From NCBI GenBank assembly GCA_002409525.1, contig DHNM01000071.1, positions 1-59,846 of the forward strand: a stretch of DNA of 59,846 nt, written 5' to 3'. A model generated the notes under the pieces. The model saw nothing but the letters and a program-made list of their open reading frames with translations. It ran no database searches and was not told the DNA's origin. This DNA comes from Eubacterium sp. UBA5416. GTDB taxonomy: Bacteria > Bacillota > Clostridia > Lachnospirales > Lachnospiraceae. Positions 33,662-42,025 of this stretch are shown here, piece after piece. Numbering within the stretch: the first letter of the stretch is position 1; each line of letters begins with the position of its first letter. A program made the position numbers and the translations under genes.

Positions 33662-36031
33662 TCAGACAAACAGCATTCCGACCATTCGCACAAGGAATGC
33701 GACGATCCAGGCGACTCCGCACTGTAATATTACAATTCCGGTCGCCCATTTTCCTCCGAGCTCTCTCTTGATCGAGGCTACTGCCGCGACGCATGGTGTG
33801 TATAGTAGACAGAACACGAGCATCGATGCCGCTGCAAGCGGTGTCAGCACCTCCATGAGTGCTGCGGTGCTTCCAAACAGAACAGACAGTGTGGAGACAA
33901 CACTCTCTTTTGCAAGGAATCCAACGATCAGTGCGGTGCTGATCCTCCAGTCTCCCAGTCCCAGCGGTTTAAAGACTGGTGAGATAAATCCTGCAACCAT
34001 TGCCAGGATACTGTCTTTCGAATCAGCCACCATGTTGAGATGAAGATCAAAGGTCTGCAGAAACCAGATTACGATTGTCGCAATAAAGATTACCGTAAAT
34101 GCTCTCTGAAGGAAATCTTTTGCTTTATCCCACAGGAGCCTTAGGACATTCTTTGCACCGGGCAGACGGTAATTCGGAAGTTCCATGACAAATGGAACTG
34201 CTTCGCCCCTGAACACGCTGTTTTTCGAGATCAGTGCCGTGAGAATTCCGACCACGATACCCAGGAAATAGAGACAGACCATAATCAGTCCCGCATGTTT
34301 CGGAAAAAATGCAGCCGTGAAGAATCCATAGATTGGAAGTTTTGCGGTACAGCTCATAAATGGTATCAGCATGATCGTCATCTTCCGGTCTCTCTCTGAC
34401 GGCAGGGTTCTGCTGGACATAACCGCCGGAACAGAGCACCCGAAACCGATGAGCATCGGCACGATACTTCTTCCGGACAATCCGATCTTGCGAAGAAGCT
34501 TATCCATTACAAATGCAACCCTTGCCATATATCCTGTATCTTCAAGCAGTGACAGGAAGAAAAAAAGTGTCACAATGATGGGCAGGAAACTGAGTACGCT
34601 TCCGACACCGGTAAAGATACCGTCTACAATCAGCGATTGTAATGCTGCATTTACATGCCAGGATGTAAGGCCTGCGTCCACAAGCTTTGTCAGCCATTCG
34701 ATGAACAATGCCAATTTATCCTGGAGAAACAATCCGATGACGTTAAAAGTCAGATAGAAAACGAGTCCCATAATCACCACAAAGGATGGTATTGCCGTAT
34801 ATTTTCCGGTAAGTATCCGGTCAAGTTTCCGACTTCTCTCCCGCTCTTTACTCTCTTTCGGCTTTACTACACAGCGATCAATCAGCTTTTGGATAAATGA
34901 GAAGCGCATATCCGCAATCGCCGCTGTGCGGTCCAAACCACGCTCGGTCTCCATCTGAGTAATAATATGTTCAATAGCCTCTTCTTCATTCGGATCGAGG
35001 GCAAGTGCACCGGTAATCCTCTCATCACCCTCGATAATCTTCGTCGCCGCAAACCGAATGGGAATGTCTGCCGCCTTTGCATGATCCTCAATCAGATGCA
35101 TGATCCCATGCAGACATCTGTGAACAGCACCGCCATGGTCATCTACATCGCAGAAATCCATTCTGCCCGGACGCTCCTGATATTTTGCTATATGAACCGC
35201 ATGTGACACGAGTTCATCAATCCCGTCATTTTTTGTGGCAGATATCGGAACAACCGGAATCCCAAGCATGTTTTCCATCTCATTGATCTTCACTGCCCCG
35301 CCGTTTCCGGTAACCTCATCCATCATATTCAGTGCGAGCACAACCGGAACATCCAGATCCATCAGCTGCATCGTCAGATATAGATTTCTCTCCATATTCG
35401 TCGCGTCTACAATATTGATAATGCCCTTGGGCTTTTCATTTAAAATAAACTGAAGGGAGACAACTTCCTCACTGCTGTAAGGTGATAATGAATAAATTCC
35501 AGGCAGGTCAGTCACCTGAGTGTCCGGGTGTCTCTTAATTGTCCCGCTCTTTTTATCCACTGTGACACCGGGAAAGTTCCCGACATGCTGGTTGGATCCG
35601 GTCAATTGATTGAAGAGCGTTGTCTTTCCGCTGTTCTGATTGCCCGCAAGCGCGAATGTGAGCACCGCGCCATCAGGAAGAGGGTGCTCATCCGCTTTTG
35701 TATGGAATCTTCCACCTTCTCCGAGACCGGGATGCTCACGATCCATATCCGGAATATTTTTCTCTTCTTTTGTCTGCTTCTTAACCGATTTTTTACTGTT
35801 GCTTTTCTTCGAAATCTGAACTGTTATTTTTTCTGCATCCTTCAGGCGCAGTGTAAGCTCATAACCGTGAATACGCAATTCCATGGGATCACCCATTGGT
35901 GCATATTTTTCAAGCGTAACTTCCACTCCCGGAATTACACCCATATCGAGAAAATGCTGCCGAAGCGGACCTTCACCGCCAACAGTTTCAATCACTGCCG
36001 ACTGACCAATTTCCAACTCTTTTAATGTCAT
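33662..36031 (-). CDS. feoB: Ferrous iron transporter, FeoA-FeoB fusion
   Basis: A 789-residue fusion. Residues 1-75 form a FeoA (SH3-like) domain: MTLKELEIGQSAVIETVGG, RQHFLDMGVIPGVEV, RIHGYELTLRLKDAEKI. A Lys/Ser-rich linker follows. From about 125 comes the FeoB G domain: G1 GNQNSGKTTLFN, G3 DLPGIYSLS, G4 ALNMMDE. After a helical spacer, about eight to ten membrane helices with Gate motifs (VPMLIGFGCSVPAVMSSRTL) form the iron channel. It imports Fe(II) across the membrane under low oxygen. Usually FeoA is a separate gene; the fusion fixes a 1:1 ratio. A promoter with an overlapping dyad (36107-36139) suggests metal control. Confidence 0.95.
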   Translation of the reverse strand: MTLKELEIGQSAVIETVGGEGPLRQHFLDMGVIPGVEVTLEKYAPMGDPMELRIHGYELTLRLKDAEKITVQISKKSNSKKSVKKQTKEEKNIPDMDREHPGLGEGGRFHTKADEHPLPDGAVLTFALAGNQNSGKTTLFNQLTGSNQHVGNFPGVTVDKKSGTIKRHPDTQVTDLPGIYSLSPYSSEEVVSLQFILNEKPKGIINIVDATNMERNLYLTMQLMDLDVPVVLALNMMDEVTGNGGAVKINEMENMLGIPVVPISATKNDGIDELVSHAVHIAKYQERPGRMDFCDVDDHGGAVHRCLHGIMHLIEDHAKAADIPIRFAATKIIEGDERITGALALDPNEEEAIEHIITQMETERGLDRTAAIADMRFSFIQKLIDRCVVKPKESKERERSRKLDRILTGKYTAIPSFVVIMGLVFYLTFNVIGLFLQDKLALFIEWLTKLVDAGLTSWHVNAALQSLIVDGIFTGVGSVLSFLPIIVTLFFFLSLLEDTGYMARVAFVMDKLLRKIGLSGRSIVPMLIGFGCSVPAVMSSRTLPSERDRKMTIMLIPFMSCTAKLPIYGFFTAAFFPKHAGLIMVCLYFLGIVVGILTALISKNSVFRGEAVPFVMELPNYRLPGAKNVLRLLWDKAKDFLQRAFTVIFIATIVIWFLQTFDLHLNMVADSKDSILAMVAGFISPVFKPLGLGDWRISTALIVGFLAKESVVSTLSVLFGSTAALMEVLTPLAAASMLVFCLLYTPCVAAVASIKRELGGKWATGIVILQCGVAWIVAFLVRMVGMLFV

Positions 36032-36106
36032 GATTTATCTGTCCTTCCATATTTCATCAGGAGAGTTTCTTTTGTAAGCTTATCCCTTTCAGAGACATCT
36101 CCCTAA

Positions 36107-36139
36107 AGTTAGTGTAAACTCACCTTATGAAATTGTCAA
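36107..36139 (-). promoter_or_regulatory. feoAB promoter with overlapping dyad
   Basis: TTGACA (36134-36139) and TACACT (36111-36116) are 17 bp apart on the minus strand. The -10 lies inside the imperfect dyad AGTTTACACTAACT (36107-36120), a reasonable place for a DtxR-type or Fur-type operator. It sits directly behind the sigG stop. Confidence 0.6.
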
Positions 36140-36141
36140 GT

Positions 36142-36918
36142 TTAATCCAGATATGACTTCATGCTCCGCAATGCATTCTTCTCTAACCGGCTGACCTGCG
36201 CCTGTGAGATACCTATTTCCTTTGCCACTTCCATCTGTGTCTTTCCCGCATAAAAACGCAGATTTATAATATGTCTTTCTCTTTCGGCAAGTCTATCCAT
36301 AGCGTCCTGCAGCGCAAGATTCTGTACCCATTTTTCTTCTTTATTCTTTTTATCGCTGACCTGATCCATGACATATAAAGTATCTCCGCCATCTGTATAG
36401 ACCGGATCATAAAGGCTCATAGGACTTTGAATAGCATCCAGCGCATATACAATATCCTCTTTATCAATTCCAATCTCATCTGCTATTTCCATGATCGTTG
36501 GTTCTTTCATATTTTTTTTCATATACGTTTCCCGGGCATTGATCGCTTTGTAGGCGGTATCTCTAAGTGACCTGGATACACGGATAGCGTTATTATCCCG
36601 CAGGTAACGGCGTATCTCACCGATGATCATTGGAACAGCATAAGTTGAAAACTTCACATTCAACGTTGTATCAAAGTTGTCAATCGCTTTAATCAGCCCG
36701 ATACATCCAATCTGGAATAAATCATCTGCGTTTTCATTGCTGCTCGAAAAACGTTTGATCACACTTAAGACGAGCCTCAGATTGCATTTGATGTAACGCT
36801 GTCTGGCCTCCTCGTCACCTTCTTTTACTTTCAAAAGAAGTGTTTCTTTTTCTTCATTAGTAAGAATCGGAAGTTTTGCCGTATTCACTCCACATATTTC
36901 AACTTTATTAAGCGCCAT
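36142..36918 (-). CDS. sigG: RNA polymerase sporulation sigma factor, sigma-G
   Basis: A 258-residue sigma-70-family factor that drives late gene expression in the forespore. The start MALNKVEICGVNTAKLPIL is the known sigma-G N-terminus (site of SpoIIAB contact). Region 2 reads NADDLFQIGCIGLIKAIDNFDTTLNVKFSTYAVPMIIGEIRRYLRD and region 4 GISQAQVSRLEKNALRSMK. The frame is open to 36987, but GGAGG precedes the ATG at 36918. It lies behind spoIIGA-sigE, as in Bacillus and clostridia. I found no convincing sigma-F/G promoter in the 160-base gap, so read-through from sigE or a weak promoter is possible. Confidence 0.95.
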   Translation of the reverse strand: MALNKVEICGVNTAKLPILTNEEKETLLLKVKEGDEEARQRYIKCNLRLVLSVIKRFSSSNENADDLFQIGCIGLIKAIDNFDTTLNVKFSTYAVPMIIGEIRRYLRDNNAIRVSRSLRDTAYKAINARETYMKKNMKEPTIMEIADEIGIDKEDIVYALDAIQSPMSLYDPVYTDGGDTLYVMDQVSDKKNKEEKWVQNLALQDAMDRLAERERHIINLRFYAGKTQMEVAKEIGISQAQVSRLEKNALRSMKSYLD

Positions 36919-37041
36919 AATAAGAATCCTCCTATTTCGTTTTAACCTTTGTGTCTCTAGTAAAATGATTCTCATTCTAACGTCCAACTATGCGTTTATA
37001 GCAGAAATTTAATAAAGTTTTAGCCCTTGACAACACAAAAT

Positions 37042-37068
37042 ACCGCCACACATTTTAAGTGCGGCGGC
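37042..37068 (-). terminator. Hairpin between sigE and sigG
   Basis: A stem of about 10 bp (GCCGCCGCAC with GTGTGGCGGT) and a 7-base loop, followed on the minus strand by ATTTTGTGTTGT. The T-run is broken, so this is likely a leaky terminator or a message-stabilising hairpin. Confidence 0.45.
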
Positions 37069-37080
37069 ATCAGAAAAACA

Positions 37081-37827
37081 TTATTCGTATTTTACAATTT
37101 CATGTCTCAATTGTTTCATGATTCTTTTTTCCAGTCTGGAGATATAAGACTGAGAAATCCCCAGCAGATCTGCTACTTCTTTCTGTGTCTTTTCTTTTCC
37201 CTCAGGCATATTGATTCCAAATCTCAGTTTTACGATTGTCTGTTCTCTGTCATTTAACTTCCCTATCGCTTTTCCCAGAAGCTTTTTGTCAACTTCCTCC
37301 TCAATTCCCCTGTATATAATATCTTCATCGGTGCCCAGAATATCGGACAGTAAAAGTTCATTTCCATCCCAGTCCACATTTAAAGGTTCATCGATGGAGA
37401 CTTCCATCTTTGTCTTATTATTTCTGCGCAGATACATAAGAATCTCATTTTCGATGCATCTGGATGCATAGGTGGCAAGTTTTATTTTCTTATCGGCTTT
37501 AAATGTGTTGATCGCTTTGATCAGTCCAATGGTTCCAATTGAGATCAGATCTTCGATACCGACACCGGTATTATCGAATTTCTGAGCAATGTATACGACC
37601 AGTCTTAAATTATGTTCAATTAATTCACTTCTGGCGGCCTCGGCTTCTTGATTCTCCCCGCGTAACTGGGAGATTGCCCGCGCCTCTTCTGTGGCACACA
37701 GTGGCTCCGGAAGAACGTCATTTCCACCTATATAAAAAAGTTCACCCGGTTTCTTATACATCATCGTTTGAAATCTGGGCAGCATGCGAAGCCGAAAATG
37801 GCTTGGCAGCTTAGCTTGCATCAACAT
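37081..37827 (-). CDS. sigE: RNA polymerase sporulation sigma factor, sigma-E (pro-form)
   Basis: A 248-residue mother-cell sigma factor. The first 25-30 residues (MLMQAKLPSHFRLRMLPRF...) are extra compared with sigma-G and correspond to the inhibitory pro-sequence removed by SpoIIGA. Then follow YIGGNDVLPEPL, core region 2 (GIEDLISIGTIGLIKAINTFKADKKIKLATYASRCIENEILMYLRR) and region 4 (LLGISQSYISRLEKRIMKQLR). The ATG at 37827 has AGGAGG 9 bases upstream. It is directly downstream of spoIIGA (13-base gap). Confidence 0.97.
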   Translation of the reverse strand: MLMQAKLPSHFRLRMLPRFQTMMYKKPGELFYIGGNDVLPEPLCATEEARAISQLRGENQEAEAARSELIEHNLRLVVYIAQKFDNTGVGIEDLISIGTIGLIKAINTFKADKKIKLATYASRCIENEILMYLRRNNKTKMEVSIDEPLNVDWDGNELLLSDILGTDEDIIYRGIEEEVDKKLLGKAIGKLNDREQTIVKLRFGINMPEGKEKTQKEVADLLGISQSYISRLEKRIMKQLRHEIVKYE

Positions 37828-37840
37828 ACACGAATTCCTC

Positions 37841-38698
37841 CTAACTGTCTATTAGATTCGGGTTCAAAATCATCTGATAGCTCCGGAGAGAAGAACTATA
37901 GGTTTTATCAACAGCAATTACCGGGTGGGTAATCACTTTGCGTACACCATCCTGTTCAAGACACATATCATCCAGAACAATAGCAGGGAGCAGGCTCTTC
38001 TCATATCCCACACATTTGTACGGAATATAGTGAGGCTTTAATTTTATAAGAAGCTCCGGCTTCTCACAAATGTTGTTTTGACAGAATTGTTCGAGCTCCC
38101 CTGCAACTTCCTCCGACAGCAGTTTTCTTACCGGTGTAATGCCAATTACTGACACATAGCTTTGCAAAGTGGTATCCCAAAGCATATTACCTGTATCGTA
38201 AAGTCCTTTCACACATATTTTTCTTTCTCCCTGGTGAAGTGTAACATCGCAGATACGCTGTTGTGTTGATTTCAGCCTGTCATAGATCCAGGAACCAAGG
38301 CTGATACAGCAAAAGGCTGTGATCGCTGTAAGGAGAAATGCCCTTACCCCCGACGTACCTGTCATTCTTCTCAGTATTGAAAACAGCATCCCCATACAGG
38401 CAATCCCCACATAAAAAAGGCACATCCCCCGTATCAGTCGCTTACCATCTTTGATTTTGCAGCCAAATCTTACCATTAAAGTATTTGCAGCCACAGAAAC
38501 CAGTATCGTACTTATCATGCTGAATCGGTAGAGCAATATCATGCATACAACCGCAGCGCCTGATGAAAGCACCGCAGACACCGAACTCCGAAGATGCGTG
38601 GCAGAACATCCAAGGAATCTGTTTGTAATGCGCAATAATGCATAGTTCATCACGAGATTCTCTAAGAAATATACATCCAGATAGAATTCGTAATACAA
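37841..38698 (-). CDS. spoIIGA: Sigma-E processing peptidase SpoIIGA
   Basis: A 285-residue membrane aspartic protease that cleaves pro-sigma-E. The N-terminal half has about five membrane helices; the C-terminal half holds the catalytic motif in GLYDTGNMLWD (DTGN) near residue 165. A longer frame begins with ATG at 38749, but that codon overlaps the -10 box of the promoter and would not be transcribed. The TTG at 38698 follows a G-rich ribosome site and gives the usual start, MYYEFYLDVYFLENLVMNY. It is the first gene of spoIIGA-sigE. Confidence 0.92.
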   Translation of the reverse strand: MYYEFYLDVYFLENLVMNYALLRITNRFLGCSATHLRSSVSAVLSSGAAVVCMILLYRFSMISTILVSVAANTLMVRFGCKIKDGKRLIRGMCLFYVGIACMGMLFSILRRMTGTSGVRAFLLTAITAFCCISLGSWIYDRLKSTQQRICDVTLHQGERKICVKGLYDTGNMLWDTTLQSYVSVIGITPVRKLLSEEVAGELEQFCQNNICEKPELLIKLKPHYIPYKCVGYEKSLLPAIVLDDMCLEQDGVRKVITHPVIAVDKTYSSSLRSYQMILNPNLIDS

Positions 38699-38747
38699 AA
38701 GCACCCCCCCTGCAGATTCATGCGTACTTACTGGAGCAACAAATACC

Positions 38748-38813
38748 ATTATAGGCGTCAGGCTTTGTTAATTTTGTCAAAAAAGGGAGGCTATTCCATA
38801 GAAAAGTTCGACA
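38748..38813 (-). promoter_or_regulatory. Spo0A-type spoIIG promoter (21-bp spacer, 0A box)
   Basis: On the minus strand TTGACA (38775-38780) and a perfect TATAAT (38748-38753) are 21 bp apart, far from the usual 17. B. subtilis spoIIG has the same odd layout (22 bp), which makes it depend on Spo0A. A full 0A box, TGTCGAA, lies at 38807-38813, 26 bases upstream of the -35. A one-mismatch box (TGTCAAA) overlaps the -35 on the opposite strand. Confidence 0.75.
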
Positions 38814-38935
38814 TGAATCCACCTTTCCCGCACGAGGGGCAGATCATGCAGGCAGAGCCCGCACAAAAAAAGTTATACCATGAAGCAGACAACGCTTACT
38901 TCAAGATATAACTTTTATTTCCGGTATCTATAATC

Positions 38936-39688
38936 CTAGGTGTCATAGACCTGTAAAATCATGTTTCTCATTTCATCAATTGGAATCTGGCCCGGTGCGG
39001 ATATACCGGCCGCTGATGCGAATGTTATGGCGGATCCGAAGATTCCTCCGCCGATTCTGCTGATTTTTCCCAGCTTATCCATGGACATCGTGACCACGGG
39101 TTTTGTTGTTTTTTTGGACTCCTGAAGCGTCGCCTGCAGCAGTCGTAAGACATCTTCTGCGTTACGGGGCATCATTGCAAGCTTTAACATATCTGCACCC
39201 ATCTCATCCATCCCCGATAGGATCTTAACCATCTCATCCGTCTCATAAGTCAGATGAAAATTATGATTTGAAGCCACGACTTTTCCGTTTAAATGATGAA
39301 TCCGGCTGATAAGATCACAAGCGTCAAGTCCTTCACGATAGACTTCCAAATCGATCAGATCTGCGTGATCCTGCTCTGCAGCGGCAGTACACAGCTCTTT
39401 ATAGGCCTTATTACTAATCTCTTTATTTCCGCCTTCTCCGGCTGACCGGAAAGTAAATATCAACGGTATTTCAGGAAAGATGTCAGACAGGATCTTGAGC
39501 ATCTGCATAGCACTGTCCCCTTCCAGGACATCTTCATAGAAATCGCTGCGCCACTCTACAAGATCCGGATGACTTTCTGCAGTCATCCGACTCTGCCTGA
39601 TGATCTCTGCTTTGCTTTTCCCTGTAATTGGCACGCATATCCTGGGAGTACCATTCCCAAAAGTGACCCCTTTTATTCTAAGACTCAT
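38936..39688 (-). CDS. aroD: 3-dehydroquinate dehydratase, type I
   Basis: A 250-residue enzyme that removes water from 3-dehydroquinate in the shikimate pathway through a Schiff-base lysine. Motifs: RICVPITGKS, LVEWRSDFYED, IPLIFTFRSAGEGG, LIDLEVY, VVASNHNFHLTYE (His of the active site), DMLKLAMMPRNAEDV (Schiff-base Lys in LKLA), and TMSMDKLGKISRIGGGIFGSAITFA. A TTG at 39700 also opens the frame, but GAGG is 6 bases before the ATG at 39688. The start overlaps the aroE stop by 11 bases, so the two are coupled. Confidence 0.96.
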   Translation of the reverse strand: MSLRIKGVTFGNGTPRICVPITGKSKAEIIRQSRMTAESHPDLVEWRSDFYEDVLEGDSAMQMLKILSDIFPEIPLIFTFRSAGEGGNKEISNKAYKELCTAAAEQDHADLIDLEVYREGLDACDLISRIHHLNGKVVASNHNFHLTYETDEMVKILSGMDEMGADMLKLAMMPRNAEDVLRLLQATLQESKKTTKPVVTMSMDKLGKISRIGGGIFGSAITFASAAGISAPGQIPIDEMRNMILQVYDT

Positions 39689-40556
39689 CTCGTACCTCAA
39701 AGTATTTTTCTCTGATCAAATCAATCGGCATCTCCTGCGCCGTCCATAGTTTAAAGGACTCTGCGCCCTGATAGAGCAGCATATTCATCCCGTTAAGGGT
39801 ACGGCATCCCATCACCCGCGCATCCCTAAGAAGTTTTGTCTCCTTTGGTTCATAGATCAGATCACTCACAATCAGTCCCGGCCGAAACAGCGATGGATCC
39901 TCAATCAGAGAATGATCTACATCCGGAGTCATTCCCACAGAAGTACCATTGACCAGAATCGCGCTGTGTGAAATGCAGCTTCGAAGACTCCTGATATCCC
40001 CTTGTTCATACACAGCGACTTCGGAGGCTGTCTCTTCATTCAGCCTTTTGGCCAGGGTTTCTGTTCTCTCGTAATGGGCACTTTCTTTTCGCATAAATAC
40101 GTTAATCCGCTTCACACCGTCAAGCGCCGCCTGTGCACATACTGCAGTCGCAGCGCCTCCGTTGCCCAGCATTGTCATCTCCTGCCCGATCACGTCATAC
40201 CCGGCAGCGTCTGCGGCGCGCATAAATCCCATGCCGTCTGTATTACAGCCCGTCAGAATACCGTCATCGTTGATCACTGTGTTCACCGCCCCAATCAGAC
40301 TGGCGGCGGGCGACAGACGATCCATCAACTCAACCATCCTGTTTTTATGAGGCATTGTCACGTTAAATCCCCTGATGCCGCATGCCTTCAGACCTTCCAC
40401 AGCCGTCTCTAAGTGGTCCTTCTTCACGTCAAAACAGAGATAGATATAATCAAGCCCGAGTTTACGAAAAGATTCATTGTGCATAAGCGGAGAGATGCTA
40501 TGTGCCACGGGGCTTCCAAGCAGTCCCGTCAATTTTGTTTTTCCACTGATCTTCAT
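39678..40556 (-). CDS. aroE: Shikimate dehydrogenase
   Basis: A 292-residue NADPH enzyme that reduces 3-dehydroshikimate to shikimate. The substrate site has GLLGSPVAHSISPLMHNESF, VTMPHKNRMVEL (Lys) and GAVNTVINDDG (Asn), with GCNTDGMGF (Asp). The Rossmann motif is LGNGGAATAVCAQAAL. C-terminal parts are VNGTSVGMTP, DLIYEPKETKLLRDA and NGMNMLLYQGAESFKLWT. The frame extends to 40625, but the ATG at 40556 with GGGGTG upstream gives the normal start. It lies in one operon with aroD, behind ftsZ. Confidence 0.96.
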   Translation of the reverse strand: MKISGKTKLTGLLGSPVAHSISPLMHNESFRKLGLDYIYLCFDVKKDHLETAVEGLKACGIRGFNVTMPHKNRMVELMDRLSPAASLIGAVNTVINDDGILTGCNTDGMGFMRAADAAGYDVIGQEMTMLGNGGAATAVCAQAALDGVKRINVFMRKESAHYERTETLAKRLNEETASEVAVYEQGDIRSLRSCISHSAILVNGTSVGMTPDVDHSLIEDPSLFRPGLIVSDLIYEPKETKLLRDARVMGCRTLNGMNMLLYQGAESFKLWTAQEMPIDLIREKYFEVRDES

Positions 40557-40584
40557 TTTAACACCCCAAAATAGTATAAATAAA

Positions 40585-40610
40585 CAGGGTACCCGGATTC
40601 CAGGCCCCTG
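40585..40610 (-). terminator. Hairpin after ftsZ
   Basis: CAGGG/CCCTG with an inner TGGA/CCGG pairing, followed on the minus strand by TTTATTTAT. It lies 30 bases after the ftsZ stop and before aroE, and is probably a partial terminator. Confidence 0.45.
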
Positions 40611-40638
40611 CTCTTCTATGTTCACTGTAAGATTATGT

Positions 40639-41799
40639 TTATCGATTGCGATTCTTCAGAAAGTCCGGAATCTGAATATCCTTCTTCGGTACATTGCTTG
40701 CAACATGACCCGATGATGGTTTTTGCGGAGTCGGCGTATTGGACTGAGGCATATTCAAATTAGGCATCTTGAATCCCGGATTATTATTCGACTTCTGCTT
40801 ATTCTCATCGGCTTTTCTGGACGCTGATACACTTGCCTGTTTTGCTGTGGCGTCATCCAGACCAGTGGCGATTACAGTGATCTTGCAGGTATCTGTCAGA
40901 GAATCATCATACATCGCACCAAAGATGATGTTGGCATCTTCACCGGCCAGATTCTGTACATAACTTGCGGCATCATTGGCATCCATAAGAGAGATATCAC
41001 CGGAAATGTTGATGATCACATGGGTTGCCCCTTCGATTGTTGTCTCAAGAAGCGGACTGGAGACAGCCTCCTGTACAGCTTCGAGAGCCTTGTCATCCCC
41101 TTTGGATTCTCCGATACCAATATGGGCAATACCCTTGTCCGTCATAACAGTCTGAACATCTGCAAAGTCCAGGTTGATCAATGCAGGTAGATTAATCAGA
41201 TCTGTGATTCCCTGAACAGCCTGCTGAAGAACTTCATCAGCTTTTTTCAGTGCTTCCGGCATCGTTGTCCTGCGGTCAACTATCTCCAGAAGTTTGTCAT
41301 TTGGGATGACAATCAGCGTGTCCACGTTTTGTTTTAATTTATCAATACCCATAAGAGCATTGCTCATACGAGTCTTTGCTTCGAATCTGAACGGTTTTGT
41401 AACAACCCCGACAGTCAAAATTCCCATTTCTTTTGCAATTCCGGCCACGATCGGAGCGCCTCCGGTACCGGTTCCTCCGCCCATACCACAGGTGACAAAT
41501 ACCATATCAGCACCTTCCAGTATCTGCTTTATCTCCTCAACGCTCTCTTCCGCCGCTTTTTCACCAATCTCCGGTTTTGCCCCGGCGCCGAGACCTTTTG
41601 TCAGTTTTTCCCCAACCTGAAGAACCGTAGGAGCTTTACATAAAGCTAATGCCTGTTTATCGGTATTAACTCCGACAAACTCTACCCCTCCTATTGTCTC
41701 TTCAACCATGCGGTTAACTGCATTGTTCCCTGCGCCACCGACACCGATGACGATAATCTTTGCGGAAGATTCCGCTTCATTTGTCATAATTTCTAACAA
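40639..41799 (-). CDS. ftsZ: Cell division protein FtsZ
   Basis: A 386-residue tubulin-like GTPase that forms the division ring. Key parts: IGVGGAGNNAVNRM, the tubulin signature GGGTGTGGAP, RRTTMPEALKKADEVL, and NLDFADVQTVM (catalytic T7 loop region). A flexible linker rich in Asn, Pro and Gln (KQKSNNNPGFKMPNLNMPQ...) leads to the C-terminal peptide DIQIPDFLKNRNR that binds FtsA and SepF. The TTG at 41799 lies 7 bases after GGAGG and gives MLEIMTNEAESS, the usual start in related species. It is transcribed from its own promoter at 41927-41955. Confidence 0.98.
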   Translation of the reverse strand: MLEIMTNEAESSAKIIVIGVGGAGNNAVNRMVEETIGGVEFVGVNTDKQALALCKAPTVLQVGEKLTKGLGAGAKPEIGEKAAEESVEEIKQILEGADMVFVTCGMGGGTGTGGAPIVAGIAKEMGILTVGVVTKPFRFEAKTRMSNALMGIDKLKQNVDTLIVIPNDKLLEIVDRRTTMPEALKKADEVLQQAVQGITDLINLPALINLDFADVQTVMTDKGIAHIGIGESKGDDKALEAVQEAVSSPLLETTIEGATHVIINISGDISLMDANDAASYVQNLAGEDANIIFGAMYDDSLTDTCKITVIATGLDDATAKQASVSASRKADENKQKSNNNPGFKMPNLNMPQSNTPTPQKPSSGHVASNVPKKDIQIPDFLKNRNR

Positions 41800-41926
41800 G
41801 GTACTTCCTCCTTCATGGCGTATGCCTATTTCTACTACCCTATCGGGTACTTTTTCTTCATAATCATTTGTTAAGTTACATGTACTGAGATTGCTCCCAT
41901 AATCCTAATATGTTACATATAGATAT

Positions 41927-41993
41927 ATAATATCTTTTCTTCAAAGATTAATCAACTCTTTTTTTACTTTTTCACTGTTTTTTTACTTTTTCG
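41927..41993 (-). promoter_or_regulatory. ftsZ promoter with upstream A-tracts
   Basis: TTGATT (41950-41955) and TATTAT (41927-41932) are 17 bp apart on the minus strand. Directly upstream are two A-rich runs on the same strand (41959-41993, with AAAAAGTAAAAAAA repeated), typical of an UP element that strengthens the promoter. The leader is about 120 bases long. Confidence 0.65.
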
Positions 41994-42025
41994 TTATGTT
42001 TCACAACCTCTGACTGACACACGTT

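Noticed and set aside
36919..37080. Sigma-F/G promoter before sigG
   Set aside because: GCATA and CATTTTA are present on the minus strand, but 21 bp apart, too far for a sigma-F or sigma-G promoter.
41956..41995. Direct repeat of TTTTTTTACTTTTTC as a separate repeat element
   Set aside because: It is a homopolymer-rich stretch best explained as the UP element of the ftsZ promoter.
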